A stretch of DNA of 24,348 nucleotides from Chitinophagaceae bacterium UBA4857 (lineage in GTDB: Bacteria; Bacteroidota; Bacteroidia; Chitinophagales; Chitinophagaceae): positions 1-24,348 of the forward strand of contig DHEF01000040.1 of the NCBI GenBank assembly GCA_002399735.1, written 5' to 3'. The translations under genes and the position numbers were made by a program. The notes below the pieces were generated by a model. It searched no databases and was not told the origin of the DNA. It worked only from the letters and a program-made list of their open reading frames with translations. Positions 1 through 7,345 of this stretch are shown in pieces; position 1 is the stretch's first letter; the number at the start of each line of letters is the position of its first letter.

Positions 1-79
1 TTTGCTGTTATTAAAAGACAATCATCCTATCAAACAAGGTTGGCTGCCTAAATTTTTATTTGTTTATATCTTAGAATAC

Positions 80-118
80 GCAAGGAACGATGATAGTAGT
101 AGTGTGGTTGATAACATA
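80..118 (-). repeat. Mosaic intergenic repeat, head only (copy R0)
   Basis: Read on the minus strand this is T7, then ATGTTATCAACC, then ACTACTACTATCATCGTTCCTTGCG in broken form. It matches the head of the copies at 5224, 10982, 13568, 19818 and 21992. It follows the terminator of the DUF4290 gene directly. No middle modules are recognisable to its left. The remaining bases 1-79 hold no gene I can defend; frame 1 closes with a TAA at 49-51 and could be the tail of a gene lying to the left. Confidence 0.6.
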
Positions 119-120
119 AA

Positions 121-153
121 AAAAGAGTTGAGACTAAACATCTCAACTCTTTT
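121..153 (-). terminator. Intrinsic terminator of the DUF4290 gene
   Basis: A perfect 13-bp stem (AAAAGAGTTGAGA at 121-133 with TCTCAACTCTTTT at 141-153) closes a 7-nt loop. On the minus strand it is followed by seven T residues. It lies 24 bases past the stop of the minus-strand gene and could also work in the plus direction. Confidence 0.85.
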
Positions 154-176
154 CGTTTATAAGAAGCCGATAGCTC

Positions 177-881
177 TTAATATCGTTTCTTTTTAAAGTT
201 ATTGCCACCACCCGAGCCGCTATTGCGGTTATCGTTGCGCCTGTTATTATTGTTGTTGTTATTACTGTTGGTGCGTTGCTGAAATTTACCACGCTGTTTG
301 CCGTAACTGCCTCCACGATCTCGGTCGCGGTTTTCTTGCTGGCGGAACGATTTTACATACGGTGTATTGGTAAAAGTTAACTGGCCGTTGGTAATATTGC
401 TCAGCTCGCTTTGTATGGCATCGTCATGCACAATTTCTTTATGCCAGTTGTTGTAAGCTAATTTCATGTAATAAGCTACTGCGTTGGCAAAGCCTAATTT
501 TTTCTCCGGATCGTTTGTTTCCAAACCTTTATTAATAATATCCTCTACATTTTTACCCAAGTGAGAATAACGTGGGTGACGTTTAGGATAAGGCAAAGGA
601 TTGGGTTTTGCTTTTAATTTTTCACGGGTTGGTACCGGATAAGGCGATTTTACATCTAATTCAAAATCACTGATTAAAAATAAATGATCCCACAACTTAT
701 GTCGGAAATCTTCTACGTTTTTTAAATGCGGATTTAAAAAGCCCATTAATTCAATAACGGCTTGTGCGTTGCGTTGGCGGCGTTCCGGATCTTCAATGGA
801 AAGGATATGTTCAATCATTTTTTGCACATGACGGCCATATTCACGCATAATAAGGTGATTCCGTTTGGTATTATACTCCAT
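177..881 (-). CDS. DUF4290 domain protein with Arg/Gly/Asn-rich tail
   Basis: A 234-residue cytoplasmic protein; no signal peptide or membrane segment is visible. Residues 1 to about 175 match the DUF4290 family as I know it from Bacteroidota (start MEYNTKRNHLIMREYGRHVQ, later PYPKRHPRYSHLGKNVEDII). The family has no established function. Residues 178-234 are low complexity: RDRDRGG, a run of seven Asn, RRNDNRN, GSGGGNN and a final KKKRY. This resembles RGG-type RNA-binding tails, but that role is inference. The Asn run is encoded by a trinucleotide tract near 242-270 that could change length by slippage. The gene is monocistronic, with its own terminator downstream and the terminator of the previous minus gene upstream. 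No clear TAnnTTTG promoter was found in the 185 bases ahead of it. Confidence 0.9.
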   Translation of the reverse strand: MEYNTKRNHLIMREYGRHVQKMIEHILSIEDPERRQRNAQAVIELMGFLNPHLKNVEDFRHKLWDHLFLISDFELDVKSPYPVPTREKLKAKPNPLPYPKRHPRYSHLGKNVEDIINKGLETNDPEKKLGFANAVAYYMKLAYNNWHKEIVHDDAIQSELSNITNGQLTFTNTPYVKSFRQQENRDRDRGGSYGKQRGKFQQRTNSNNNNNNNRRNDNRNSGSGGGNNFKKKRY

Positions 882-1008
882 GCTGTTGTTGTAATAAGTA
901 AAATTTAGTTGTAAGCAAGTGGTTGTAGCTATGCAAAGGCTGCATTAGTTGCTTTTAAAACATAAAATTAAGGGAAAAAGTAATTACGTAATACACTTGT
1001 AAAAAAAG

Positions 1009-1035
1009 AAAGGGGCCCCGAACCAAGGCCCCTTT
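1009..1035 (-). terminator. Intrinsic terminator of the sorting-domain protein gene
   Basis: AAAGGGGCC at 1009-1017 pairs with GGCCCCTTT at 1027-1035 over a 9-nt loop. On the minus strand the stem is followed by TTTCTTTTTTT. It lies about 30 bases beyond the stop of the gene at 1067-2251. Confidence 0.9.
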
Positions 1036-1066
1036 TACAAGCCACCATCCTCTTCCACCTAAGAGG

Positions 1067-2251
1067 TCATTTAATTATAAGTTGTTGAACACCAAATTCA
1101 CCAGTCGTCTCATCTATCACTTTTACCCAATATACACCCGGCTGACTCAAATTACCCACCTGTAAGTACGATAAATCGTTAACTTTCAGCTTCTTATTTA
1201 TTAGTGTTTGCCCCTGTACATTGTAAACTATTATTTGCAGTGGAGCTGTGATAATATTAGCAAATTTGATACCAATATTGCCAGATGAGGGGTTTGGGAG
1301 AAAAGAAAATTTAGAAAATGTTGATTTTTCTAAATCAACCTGTCTTATCGGGCTAAATCTTACATATCCGTTAGCATACACCTGTCTTAACCGGAAATAA
1401 TAAGTTCCGCCTTGGGTTGCAGTAAATGGTAATTGATAATTGGCATTGGTTGGGTTTTTGGCTACTTTATCCAATGCTGTAAAATCACGACCATTGGTAC
1501 TTACCTGCGCTTCGTAATAATAATCATTGTGGTCATCAAAACCTGTCCAGCTTAGCTGTGCTTTTGCGGCATCGGTTTTTTTAGCGTTAAAATATCGTGC
1601 ATTAAAAGGTAATGAAGCGCTTGGGCAGGTACAATATTGAAATGCAATACGTACAAAACCCGATGTTAACATGGTCATATTTACATTGGGCGAGCTTGAA
1701 AACGTAATACCACCTGTAATGGTATAATTATATGTTACACTATCGTTGGGCATACCACTGTAAAACTGGTTTAAATCAGCTTCCGTACTAATAATGGTAC
1801 ACATCTGGCTACCTAAAATTGTATCATTTGTTATTTGCGCAAAATCTGGACCCGATTTTGGGTTACCGTCATCTGGAGCAAGGTTAAAGTTATAGTTACG
1901 ATTAAAATTACTCATTAAAACCCCTACAATCCCAGGCCCCATAAGTAAATCTGTGCGGCCAAAGCCCACATTAAATGTTTGCCATGCACCTACATCTCTG
2001 TTTTCAAAGGCCAGTGTATCTATTACTCCACCAACGGTAATACACATACGCATACAGGTTAACATACCTTCTTCCGGATTAAACTTGGGAAACTTTACCT
2101 GCATACTTGTCAATCCGCTGGGAAACGAAATAGTGGTGTCAAAAGCAACATTATTAGAGGTAGATCCATCTGCACATTGTGCCTTTGCTTGTGTAATGCC
2201 GAGAAAAAGCATAACAAGGCCGGTAATACATAGGTTAAAAATACTTTTCAT
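1067..2251 (-). CDS. Secreted protein with type IX sorting domain
   Basis: A 394-residue exported protein. Residues 1-24 are a Sec signal peptide ending QAKA|Q. Residues about 25-215 resemble the 'choice-of-anchor E' type of extracellular beta domain (FPKFNPEEGMLTCMRMCI, LAFENRD), with several Cys. Residues about 220-305 look fibronectin III-like (YYYEAQVSTNGRDF, GTYYFRLRQVYANGYVRFS). Residues about 312-394 are a type A C-terminal sorting domain (FLPNPSSGNIGIKF, IIVYNVQGQ, GVYWVKV, final QQLIIK), which in Bacteroidota sends cargo through the type IX secretion system for release or surface attachment. No catalytic motif is seen, so it may be structural or adhesive. It is transcribed alone from a strong-looking promoter at 2293-2323. 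Domain names come from motif recall, not a search. Confidence 0.85.
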   Translation of the reverse strand: MKSIFNLCITGLVMLFLGITQAKAQCADGSTSNNVAFDTTISFPSGLTSMQVKFPKFNPEEGMLTCMRMCITVGGVIDTLAFENRDVGAWQTFNVGFGRTDLLMGPGIVGVLMSNFNRNYNFNLAPDDGNPKSGPDFAQITNDTILGSQMCTIISTEADLNQFYSGMPNDSVTYNYTITGGITFSSSPNVNMTMLTSGFVRIAFQYCTCPSASLPFNARYFNAKKTDAAKAQLSWTGFDDHNDYYYEAQVSTNGRDFTALDKVAKNPTNANYQLPFTATQGGTYYFRLRQVYANGYVRFSPIRQVDLEKSTFSKFSFLPNPSSGNIGIKFANIITAPLQIIVYNVQGQTLINKKLKVNDLSYLQVGNLSQPGVYWVKVIDETTGEFGVQQLIIK

Positions 2252-2292
2252 GAGGGTTGGATTTGGAATTCACAATACAAGCTTACACTTTA

Positions 2293-2323
2293 CAAAGGTA
2301 ACCTGGCCTCATTGGCCAAACAA
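2293..2323 (-). promoter_or_regulatory. Bacteroidota promoter of the sorting-domain gene, with palindrome
   Basis: On the minus strand the -7 box TACCTTTG (2293-2300) lies 20 nt from a -33 TTG (2321-2323); TTTG at 2317-2320 is another choice. The spacer holds a perfect inverted repeat, TGGCC-TCATT-GGCCA (2304-2318), where a regulator could bind. The ATG at 2251 is about 42 nt downstream. Confidence 0.65.
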
Positions 2324-2461
2324 GGGTGTTTTTGCCCTTTTAAACAACCAGTAAATATGGTATTAACAAGGATTATTTACGAAGTTGCCTCATTTGTATT
2401 GGAGCATTTTTACCAAGTAATTACCACAGCTTTAGTTATTATTACTTAACTCAGGTATGCG

Positions 2462-2469
2462 TATTTTTG
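2462..2469 (+). promoter_or_regulatory. -7 box (TATTTTTG) of the glycosyltransferase gene
   Basis: TATTTTTG fits TAnnTTTG and ends five bases before the ATG at 2475. Transcription would begin at or next to the start codon, giving a leaderless mRNA. The in-frame ATG at 2457 lies upstream of this box and is therefore unlikely to be the start. A -33 element is weak (TTTAG at 2431-2435). Confidence 0.5.
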
Positions 2470-2474
2470 TACTA

Positions 2475-3587
2475 ATGAAGGTAATAGCAATAAATGCAGC
2501 TTTTTTGAACAAATCAGGGCAAAATGCTACTGACAGGTTTTTATACGCTGTGTGGCAAGATATATTTGCGGCAAACAGTAACGACCGCTTTTTATTAATA
2601 TATGATAAACCGCTAAAGGAAGATTTAACTCTTCCTCAAAATGTTACTGTTATAATAGCCGGACCTGTAAATAAGAATAAACTTTTAACCTACTGCTGGT
2701 ATCGGTACAGTTTACCACGTATATTAAAAAAACATAATGCAGAGGTATATTTTACAGCAAATGGCATTGTTTCTATGTACACAAATTTGCCTCAACATTT
2801 GCTAATGGCAGATATTGGCTTTTTACAACATCCGGAACATTACCCCGAAAAAAGTCATTTATATAATACCAAACTTTTGCCCATTTATCTTAAAAAAGCC
2901 AGCTCGGTTATTAGTTTATCGGCTTACGAAAAAGATATACTGCAACAACAGTTTAATACTAACAGTACATTAATTACTCCAGGTATCAACAGCCAATTTA
3001 TACCACTACCCTACAACGAAAAAAAGCTGGTTAAAGAAACTTATACCGAAGGACATGAGTACTTTTTGTACACAGGGTCCATGCATGCACGCAACAACCT
3101 GATGCATTTACTAAAAGCATTTTCTAAATTTAAAAAACGGCAACAAAGCAATTGGAAACTTGTAATGGCTGTAGAAAATGATGATATAAAATTTGCCGGC
3201 AAACTAAGTAGCTACAAACATAAAGATGATGTAGTGCTGTTGCAAAATGTAGATGCCTCAACATTACCGGACTTGACTGCAGCCGCATATGCTGTTATAG
3301 CACCGGCATTATACGAAGGTGTGGGTATAAATATATTACAAGCCATGCAATGCAATGTGCCGGTAATTGCCAGTAAAAACACCAACCTATATGCACAGTC
3401 GCCTGATATTGCTTTGTTCACAGACGCAGATAATATTGATAACATTGCACAACAGATGATGCTGTTGTATAAGGATGAAAATCTTTGTAAAAAGTTAGTG
3501 CAAAAAGCAGCGGACTTTGTGCAGCAATACAACAATACGCAGGCGGCCAAGCAACTTTGGCAAACTATTGTGCACCAAAAGGCCTGA
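2475..3587 (+). CDS. Glycosyltransferase, GT4-like (GT-B fold)
   Basis: A 370-residue cytoplasmic protein from the chosen ATG (MKVIAINAAF). It should move a sugar from a nucleotide-sugar to an acceptor, probably in surface polysaccharide or glycolipid synthesis; donor and acceptor cannot be told. The N-terminal half is an acceptor-type Rossmann domain. The donor half has FLYTGSMHARNNLMHLLKAF (usual Y-x-G-x-x-x-R-K-N, here R-N-N) and ALYEGVGINILQAMQCNVPV, the E-x7-E-type motif with its second acidic residue replaced by Gln. A sugar-nucleotide-binding Glu is expected where that Gln lies, so activity may be altered. A longer start at 2457 exists, but a -7 box lies between the two ATGs. The gene is not in a polysaccharide cluster; gldC follows 38 bases downstream with its own promoter. 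Confidence 0.85.
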   Translation: MKVIAINAAFLNKSGQNATDRFLYAVWQDIFAANSNDRFLLIYDKPLKEDLTLPQNVTVIIAGPVNKNKLLTYCWYRYSLPRILKKHNAEVYFTANGIVSMYTNLPQHLLMADIGFLQHPEHYPEKSHLYNTKLLPIYLKKASSVISLSAYEKDILQQQFNTNSTLITPGINSQFIPLPYNEKKLVKETYTEGHEYFLYTGSMHARNNLMHLLKAFSKFKKRQQSNWKLVMAVENDDIKFAGKLSSYKHKDDVVLLQNVDASTLPDLTAAAYAVIAPALYEGVGINILQAMQCNVPVIASKNTNLYAQSPDIALFTDADNIDNIAQQMMLLYKDENLCKKLVQKAADFVQQYNNTQAAKQLWQTIVHQKA

Positions 3588-3593
3588 TTTGCG

Positions 3594-3601
3594 TACCTTT
3601 G
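3594..3601 (+). promoter_or_regulatory. -7 box (TACCTTTG) of gldC
   Basis: TACCTTTG is an exact TAnnTTTG match 24 bases before the ATG at 3626. The nearest -33 candidate is TTG at 3568-3570 (23-nt spacing). gldC may thus be transcribed apart from the glycosyltransferase gene. Confidence 0.5.
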
Positions 3602-3625
3602 CCCGCTTAAAATCTACATTTTTAC

Positions 3626-3976
3626 ATGAAGCAATCATCTATTACCATTGATGTATTAACAGACGAGAATAAAATTCCTGACGCCATTATGTGGAACGCC
3701 AGCGATACCACTATACAGCAGGCACAAAAAGCTAAAGCAATGATGCTGGCTTTTTGGGACGGCGCTGAAAAAGCAGCTTTACGTATTGACCTGTGGACTA
3801 AGGAAATGATGGTGGATGAAATGGCCGATTTCTTTTATCAAACCTTGATGACAATGGCCGATACTTATGGTCGTGCTACTAATTACGGCGATCAGGTAAA
3901 TGAAATGAAAGCTTTTGCTAAAGACTTTTATAAAAAGTTTCAGGAAAAACAGCAAAAAAGTAATAGCGCAGGATAA
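3626..3976 (+). CDS. gldC: Gliding motility protein GldC homolog
   Basis: A 116-residue cytoplasmic protein matching the GldC family over its length (MWNASD, AKAMMLAFWDGAEKAALRIDLW, MMVDEMADFFYQTLMTMADT, RATN). In Flavobacterium johnsoniae GldC is one of the gliding-associated proteins, accessory rather than part of the type IX secretion core. GldC homologs are also found in non-gliding Bacteroidota, so its presence does not prove motility. No signal peptide. It has a promoter box in front and repeat copy R1 directly behind. gldB is not next to it within the window. Confidence 0.85.
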   Translation: MKQSSITIDVLTDENKIPDAIMWNASDTTIQQAQKAKAMMLAFWDGAEKAALRIDLWTKEMMVDEMADFFYQTLMTMADTYGRATNYGDQVNEMKAFAKDFYKKFQEKQQKSNSAG

Positions 3977-3980
3977 TCTG

Positions 3981-4116
3981 GTAATTTGGTAATTGGGAAA
4001 TGTGATAATGAGGTTTTCTGATTATTGGAGATAACTTGCATAATGCCCAATAGAATTACCGGACGTACAAGTGAGTGACACAACCGAAGCTCAATCAAGG
4101 GTGGGACGCTGATAAC
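3981..4116 (-). repeat. Mosaic intergenic repeat (copy R1)
   Basis: Fills the gap between gldC and yqeY. On the minus strand: T6, GTTATCAGC, a CCCTTGATTGAGCTTCGGTT module shared with 13694-13720, then GTAATTCTATTGGGCATT, then CCTCATTATCACATTTCC, which is shared with copy R6. Unlike most copies its head points at the 5' end of a gene (yqeY) and not at a 3' end. Confidence 0.7.
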
Positions 4117-4149
4117 AAAAAATTGTTTACTACTTAATATTTACAATTT

Positions 4150-4602
4150 ATGAGTTTGGAACAACAAATAATGGCAGCATTAAAACCTGCCATGTTAGCT
4201 AAAGATGAAGTAGCCTTACGTAGCTTAAGAGCCGTGAAAGCCGCTATACTATTGGCCAAAACTGCCGAAGGTAATAAAGGCGATTTAACGGAAGATGATG
4301 AAATAAAATTATTGCAAAAACTGGTAAAGCAACGTAAAGATTCCTTAGATATTTTTACCACACAAAACCGTCCTGATTTAGCATCAAAAGAAGCAGAAGA
4401 AATTGCGGTAATTGAAAAATTTTTACCGGCACAATTATCTGCCGATGAATTGAAAACCATTATTGCTAAAGTAATAGGTGATACAGGCGCAAGCGGCCCA
4501 GGTGATATGGGCAAAGTAATGGGTGTGGCATCTAAACAACTTGCCGGACAAGCTGACGGAAAAACTATTTCGGCTATTGTAAAAGAGCTGTTAAGTAAAT
4601 AA
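4150..4602 (+). CDS. yqeY: GatB/YqeY domain protein
   Basis: A 150-residue stand-alone member of the YqeY family, related to the C-terminal domain of GatB. The family pattern is clear: MSLEQQIMAALKPAMLAKDE, LRAVKAAI, LLQKLVKQRKDS, EEIAVIEKFLPAQLS, and GDMGKVMG near the C-terminus. This helical domain contacts tRNA in GatB; the role of the free-standing protein is not established. A full gatB lies 13 kb away in the window, so this is not a broken gatB. It is cytoplasmic and ends just before a hairpin at 4612-4634 that separates it from cvpA. Its promoter is unclear because repeat R1 occupies the space upstream. Confidence 0.9.
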   Translation: MSLEQQIMAALKPAMLAKDEVALRSLRAVKAAILLAKTAEGNKGDLTEDDEIKLLQKLVKQRKDSLDIFTTQNRPDLASKEAEEIAVIEKFLPAQLSADELKTIIAKVIGDTGASGPGDMGKVMGVASKQLAGQADGKTISAIVKELLSK

Positions 4603-4611
4603 CAAAGTATG

Positions 4612-4634
4612 CCTGCTGCACAATGTGCGGCAGG
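4612..4634 (+). terminator. Hairpin between yqeY and cvpA
   Basis: Ten base pairs (CCTGCTGCAC at 4612-4621 with GTGCGGCAGG at 4625-4634, one G-T pair) close a 3-nt loop, ten bases after the yqeY stop. The tail TTACTATCGTTT is only partly T-rich, so termination may be partial. The ATG at 4623-4625 begins in the loop. Confidence 0.6.
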
Positions 4635-4667
4635 TTACTATCGTTTGCCATACATAAAATACTGCTC

Positions 4668-5216
4668 GTGTTTATTGATGTAATTGTTATTATTTTATTG
4701 GTGCTGGCAACCTTTAAAGGTTTTAAGCAAGGCCTTTTGTTAGGTGTGTTTTCTTTTGTAGCCATCATTATTGGTTTAGCGGCAGCGGTAAAATTGTCGG
4801 CAGTAGTAGCCAATCATTTAAACCAGTCGGTAAATGTTTCATCAAGCTGGTTACCCATTTTATCTTTTGCGTTGGTGTTTATTGTAGTGGTTTTGTTGGT
4901 ACGCTGGGGTGCAAAATTAATTGAAGCTGCGTTTGAAGTAGCCATGTTGGGTTGGCTAAACCGCATTGGCGGTATTGTATTTTTTGCCGCCATTTATCTT
5001 ATTGTTTTTAGTGTGTTGCTGTTTTATGCTACACAGGTTAACCTGGTGCAACAACATGTTGCCGAAAAATCTGTTACCTATCCTTACGTATCGTGGTTGG
5101 GGCCAAAAGCTATTGATGTTTTTGGCAAACTGATCCCTTGGTTTAAAGATATGTTTATACAATTACAAAACTTTTTTGAAGGTGTTTCGGGGCATATTGA
5201 AGAAACACCGGTTTAA
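4668..5216 (+). CDS. CvpA family membrane protein
   Basis: A 182-residue inner-membrane protein with four predicted membrane segments and the CvpA-family start FIDVIVIILLVLATFKGFKQGLL. In E. coli CvpA is needed for colicin V production and affects envelope stress tolerance; the molecular function is unknown. I chose the GTG at 4668 because it places IDVIVIILL close to the N-terminus, as in the family. The upstream in-frame ATG at 4623 lies in a hairpin loop, ahead of an imperfect promoter box (TATCGTTTG, 4639-4647), and would add 15 odd residues (MCGRLLSFAIHKILL). The last 50 residues are an amphipathic C-terminal stretch after the last membrane helix. Repeat R2 starts eight bases after the stop. 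Confidence 0.85.
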   Translation: MFIDVIVIILLVLATFKGFKQGLLLGVFSFVAIIIGLAAAVKLSAVVANHLNQSVNVSSSWLPILSFALVFIVVVLLVRWGAKLIEAAFEVAMLGWLNRIGGIVFFAAIYLIVFSVLLFYATQVNLVQQHVAEKSVTYPYVSWLGPKAIDVFGKLIPWFKDMFIQLQNFFEGVSGHIEETPV

Positions 5217-5223
5217 TTTTTTT

Positions 5224-5373
5224 GTTAGTCAGCAGCAATGCTACTATCATCTTCCCTTGCGTCGCACTCTTGTACTGCATCAATTCTATTGGCCAATTTG
5301 CAGTACCCCGCCTTTTAATCGGGGATTCCTGTAATTCTATTCAGCATTTGGCAATACCCTCATTTTATCGCCT
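5224..5373 (+). repeat. Mosaic intergenic repeat (copy R2, minimal form)
   Basis: Begins after T7 following the cvpA stop. It contains the head GTTAGTCAGCAGCAATGCTA, then CACTCTTG joined directly to TACTG (5265-5277), then AATTCTATTGGCCAATTT, a CCCCG...CGGGG hairpin (5308-5326), a second TAATTCTATTCAGCATT, and ACCCTCATTTTATC as tail. The junction CACTCTTG|TACTG is where copies R5 and R6 carry an extra 54-bp module. Confidence 0.7.
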
Positions 5374-5745
5374 TAAGTCTGCATTTTAACCGCTAAACGT
5401 TAAGTTGTATTTAATCATTTTTATGTTTAATTTTATTAGTCTATTAAATTAGTAGAGTACAATATTAAAAGCCCTACATTTGTTCAGATAGGTAGTGCTA
5501 ACAGTAGCATAAAAAAACTTTAGTAATGACATTTGCAATAATTACAATATATTTATAACCAACTAATTATATTTAACTTATACCCAACAAACCGGCTTCA
5601 TGCTTTTTTGTTATAAATGTGTAAGTAAAGTTGCGGTTAGTTTTTTATCTTTATTACTAACAAAACAAGCGTTTTACAAAAACGGTAGCAAAAAATATAT
5701 TTACATTAACGATTGCTGATTTAGCCATCATGTATGTTTTGAGGA
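5374..5745 (+). other. Gene-free AT-rich stretch with an orphan promoter box
   Basis: No believable ORF. TACATTTG at 5475-5482 fits TAnnTTTG, with TTAG 22 nt upstream as a possible -33. No start codon with a useful reading frame follows. A 6-bp inverted repeat, GTTAGT/ACTAAC, lies at 5636-5661. The stretch may hold a small RNA, a long leader or only chance matches. Confidence 0.3.
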
Positions 5746-5753
5746 TATATTTG
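5720..5753 (+). promoter_or_regulatory. Promoter of the hydrolase operon
   Basis: -7 box TATATTTG (5746-5753) with TTTAG (5720-5724) as the likely -33 at 21-nt spacing. Transcription would start near 5758, giving a leader of about 45 nt before the ATG at 5803. A TTG at 5755 could start a longer frame but lies at the transcription start. Confidence 0.6.
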
Positions 5754-5802
5754 CTTGAAATCGTTTATTTTAGCAAAAAATAATATTGCTTATCAATATA
5801 TA

Positions 5803-6582
5803 ATGACTTACGAAATTAAACATCAGGATAAGTTTAGCTTTATTGAAGAAGGTGAAGGCGAACCGCTAGTGCTGTTGCATGGGCTATTTGGTGCATTAAG
5901 CAATTTTGAACCACTTATTGGCTATTTTAGACAGTACTACAAAGTAGTAGTGCCCATGTTGCCTTTATTAGAAATGGATTTGTTAAGCACCAGTGTTGGT
6001 GGCCTGGCTAAATATGTTCACAAGTTTATTGAAGCCCGTAATTACGAAAACATTCACCTTCTGGGTAACTCATTAGGTGGCCATGTGGGTTTGGTATATT
6101 ATTTAAAAAACAAGTCGCCACGTATAAAATCAATTATACTTACCGGTAGTTCAGGCTTGTTTGAAAACGGTATGGGCGACTCTTACCCAAAACGCGGCGA
6201 CTACGAGTACATCAAAAAAAAGACAGAATATACTTTTTACGATCCGGCAATGGCAACTAAAGAGCTGGTAGATGAAGTATTTGAAATAACTAATAACCGA
6301 TTAAAGGTTATTAAAATTATTGCATTGGCCAAAAGTGCCATTCGTAATAACCTTGGCGAAGAAATAAGCCAGATTAAAATACCCACCCTGCTTATATGGG
6401 GTAATAATGATGCCATTACACCACCATTTGTGGCAAAGGAGTTTAACAAACTGATTCCTAACAGTGAATTACACTTTATTGACAAATGCGGACACGCTCC
6501 CATGATGGAAGTGCCGGATGAGTTCAATGCCATCTTGCATAAATTTTTAAAAAAACTAAGTGAGCCTGCAACAGTTGCCTAA
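5803..6582 (+). CDS. Alpha/beta hydrolase
   Basis: A 259-residue cytoplasmic alpha/beta hydrolase fold enzyme. The oxyanion motif HGLFG is at 26-30, the nucleophile elbow GNSLGG places Ser at 90, the acid is Asp203 in WGNNDAITP, and the base is His231 in KCGHAPMMEVP. The triad is complete, so it should be an active esterase or hydrolase; substrate unknown. A helical cap spans about 125-190. The ATG at 5803 is preferred over a TTG at 5755 because the promoter box ends at 5753. It is first in a run of five plus-strand genes whose next member (CBS protein) follows after 34 bases. Confidence 0.88.
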   Translation: MTYEIKHQDKFSFIEEGEGEPLVLLHGLFGALSNFEPLIGYFRQYYKVVVPMLPLLEMDLLSTSVGGLAKYVHKFIEARNYENIHLLGNSLGGHVGLVYYLKNKSPRIKSIILTGSSGLFENGMGDSYPKRGDYEYIKKKTEYTFYDPAMATKELVDEVFEITNNRLKVIKIIALAKSAIRNNLGEEISQIKIPTLLIWGNNDAITPPFVAKEFNKLIPNSELHFIDKCGHAPMMEVPDEFNAILHKFLKKLSEPATVA

Positions 6583-6616
6583 TTCTTTTGGTCTTACTTA
6601 ATAAAAGGCGCACTGC

Positions 6617-7282
6617 ATGCTATCAGGTGAATTAACATATCAGGCTATTCCCTCGCTTAAACTTTCCGATAAGGTTTATCAGGCTTTGCAGTTGATGACA
6701 GATAACCAGACTACACAGTTAGCAGTTATTGATGAAGATGATAAATACCTTGGATTAGTTAACGAAGAAATGTTATTATCAGCCGAAAACGATGATAGTA
6801 ATTTGCAGCACCTGCAACATTCTTTACTACCCGCTTCGGTTAAAGCAAGTGACCTTTTTTTTAGCGCATTACGCTTAGTGGTAGATCATGATTTAAGCAT
6901 TGCACCCGTAATTGATACTGAAAACTATTTATTGGGCGTAGTAACCAATAACGACTTATTAAAGCAACTTGCCGACTTTAATGGCATCAACCAACCCGGC
7001 GGCGTAATTGTACTAGAAGTAGAAAGTTTACAATACTCATTTAGCGAAATAAGTAAAATTGTTGAGCAAAACGATGCACAAATAACACAACTAAACAGCA
7101 CCAACCACCCGGATACGGGCTTAATGCTAGTAACCATCCGTTTAAACAAGATAGAAATCTCTGATATTATTGCCAGCTTTCAGCGATACGAATACACCAT
7201 CAAGTACTACTTTGGCGAGGAAATCTATGAAAATGAACTTAAAAGTAACTATGATAACCTCATGAACTATTTGAGTATCTAA
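6617..7282 (+). CDS. CBS-domain protein with ACT-like C-terminus
   Basis: A 221-residue soluble protein. Two CBS motifs span about 1-60 (ALQLMTDNQTTQLAVIDEDDKYLGLV) and 70-125 (LRLVVDHDLSIAPVIDTENYLLGVV). The C-terminal part, about 135-215, looks like an ACT-type beta-alpha fold (GGVIVLEVESLQYSFSEISK, TGLMLVTIRLN). CBS pairs bind adenosyl ligands such as AMP, ATP or NAD-related molecules. Placement two genes before nadK fits a link to nucleotide sensing, but that is inference. In other Bacteroidota a CBS gene commonly precedes nadK and a DUF6089 gene (recalled, not searched). No separate promoter is evident. Confidence 0.85.
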   Translation: MLSGELTYQAIPSLKLSDKVYQALQLMTDNQTTQLAVIDEDDKYLGLVNEEMLLSAENDDSNLQHLQHSLLPASVKASDLFFSALRLVVDHDLSIAPVIDTENYLLGVVTNNDLLKQLADFNGINQPGGVIVLEVESLQYSFSEISKIVEQNDAQITQLNSTNHPDTGLMLVTIRLNKIEISDIIASFQRYEYTIKYYFGEEIYENELKSNYDNLMNYLSI

Positions 7283-7345
7283 TCATATTTTAATATTACT
7301 TTTAAAGTTTCCTGCGTATTTTAGACATCTGTGATTAAGATTTAA

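Noticed and set aside
2..196. 64-codon plus-strand frame at the left edge
   Set aside because: Runs through a repeat head and a perfect terminator stem, and into the 3' end of the DUF4290 gene.
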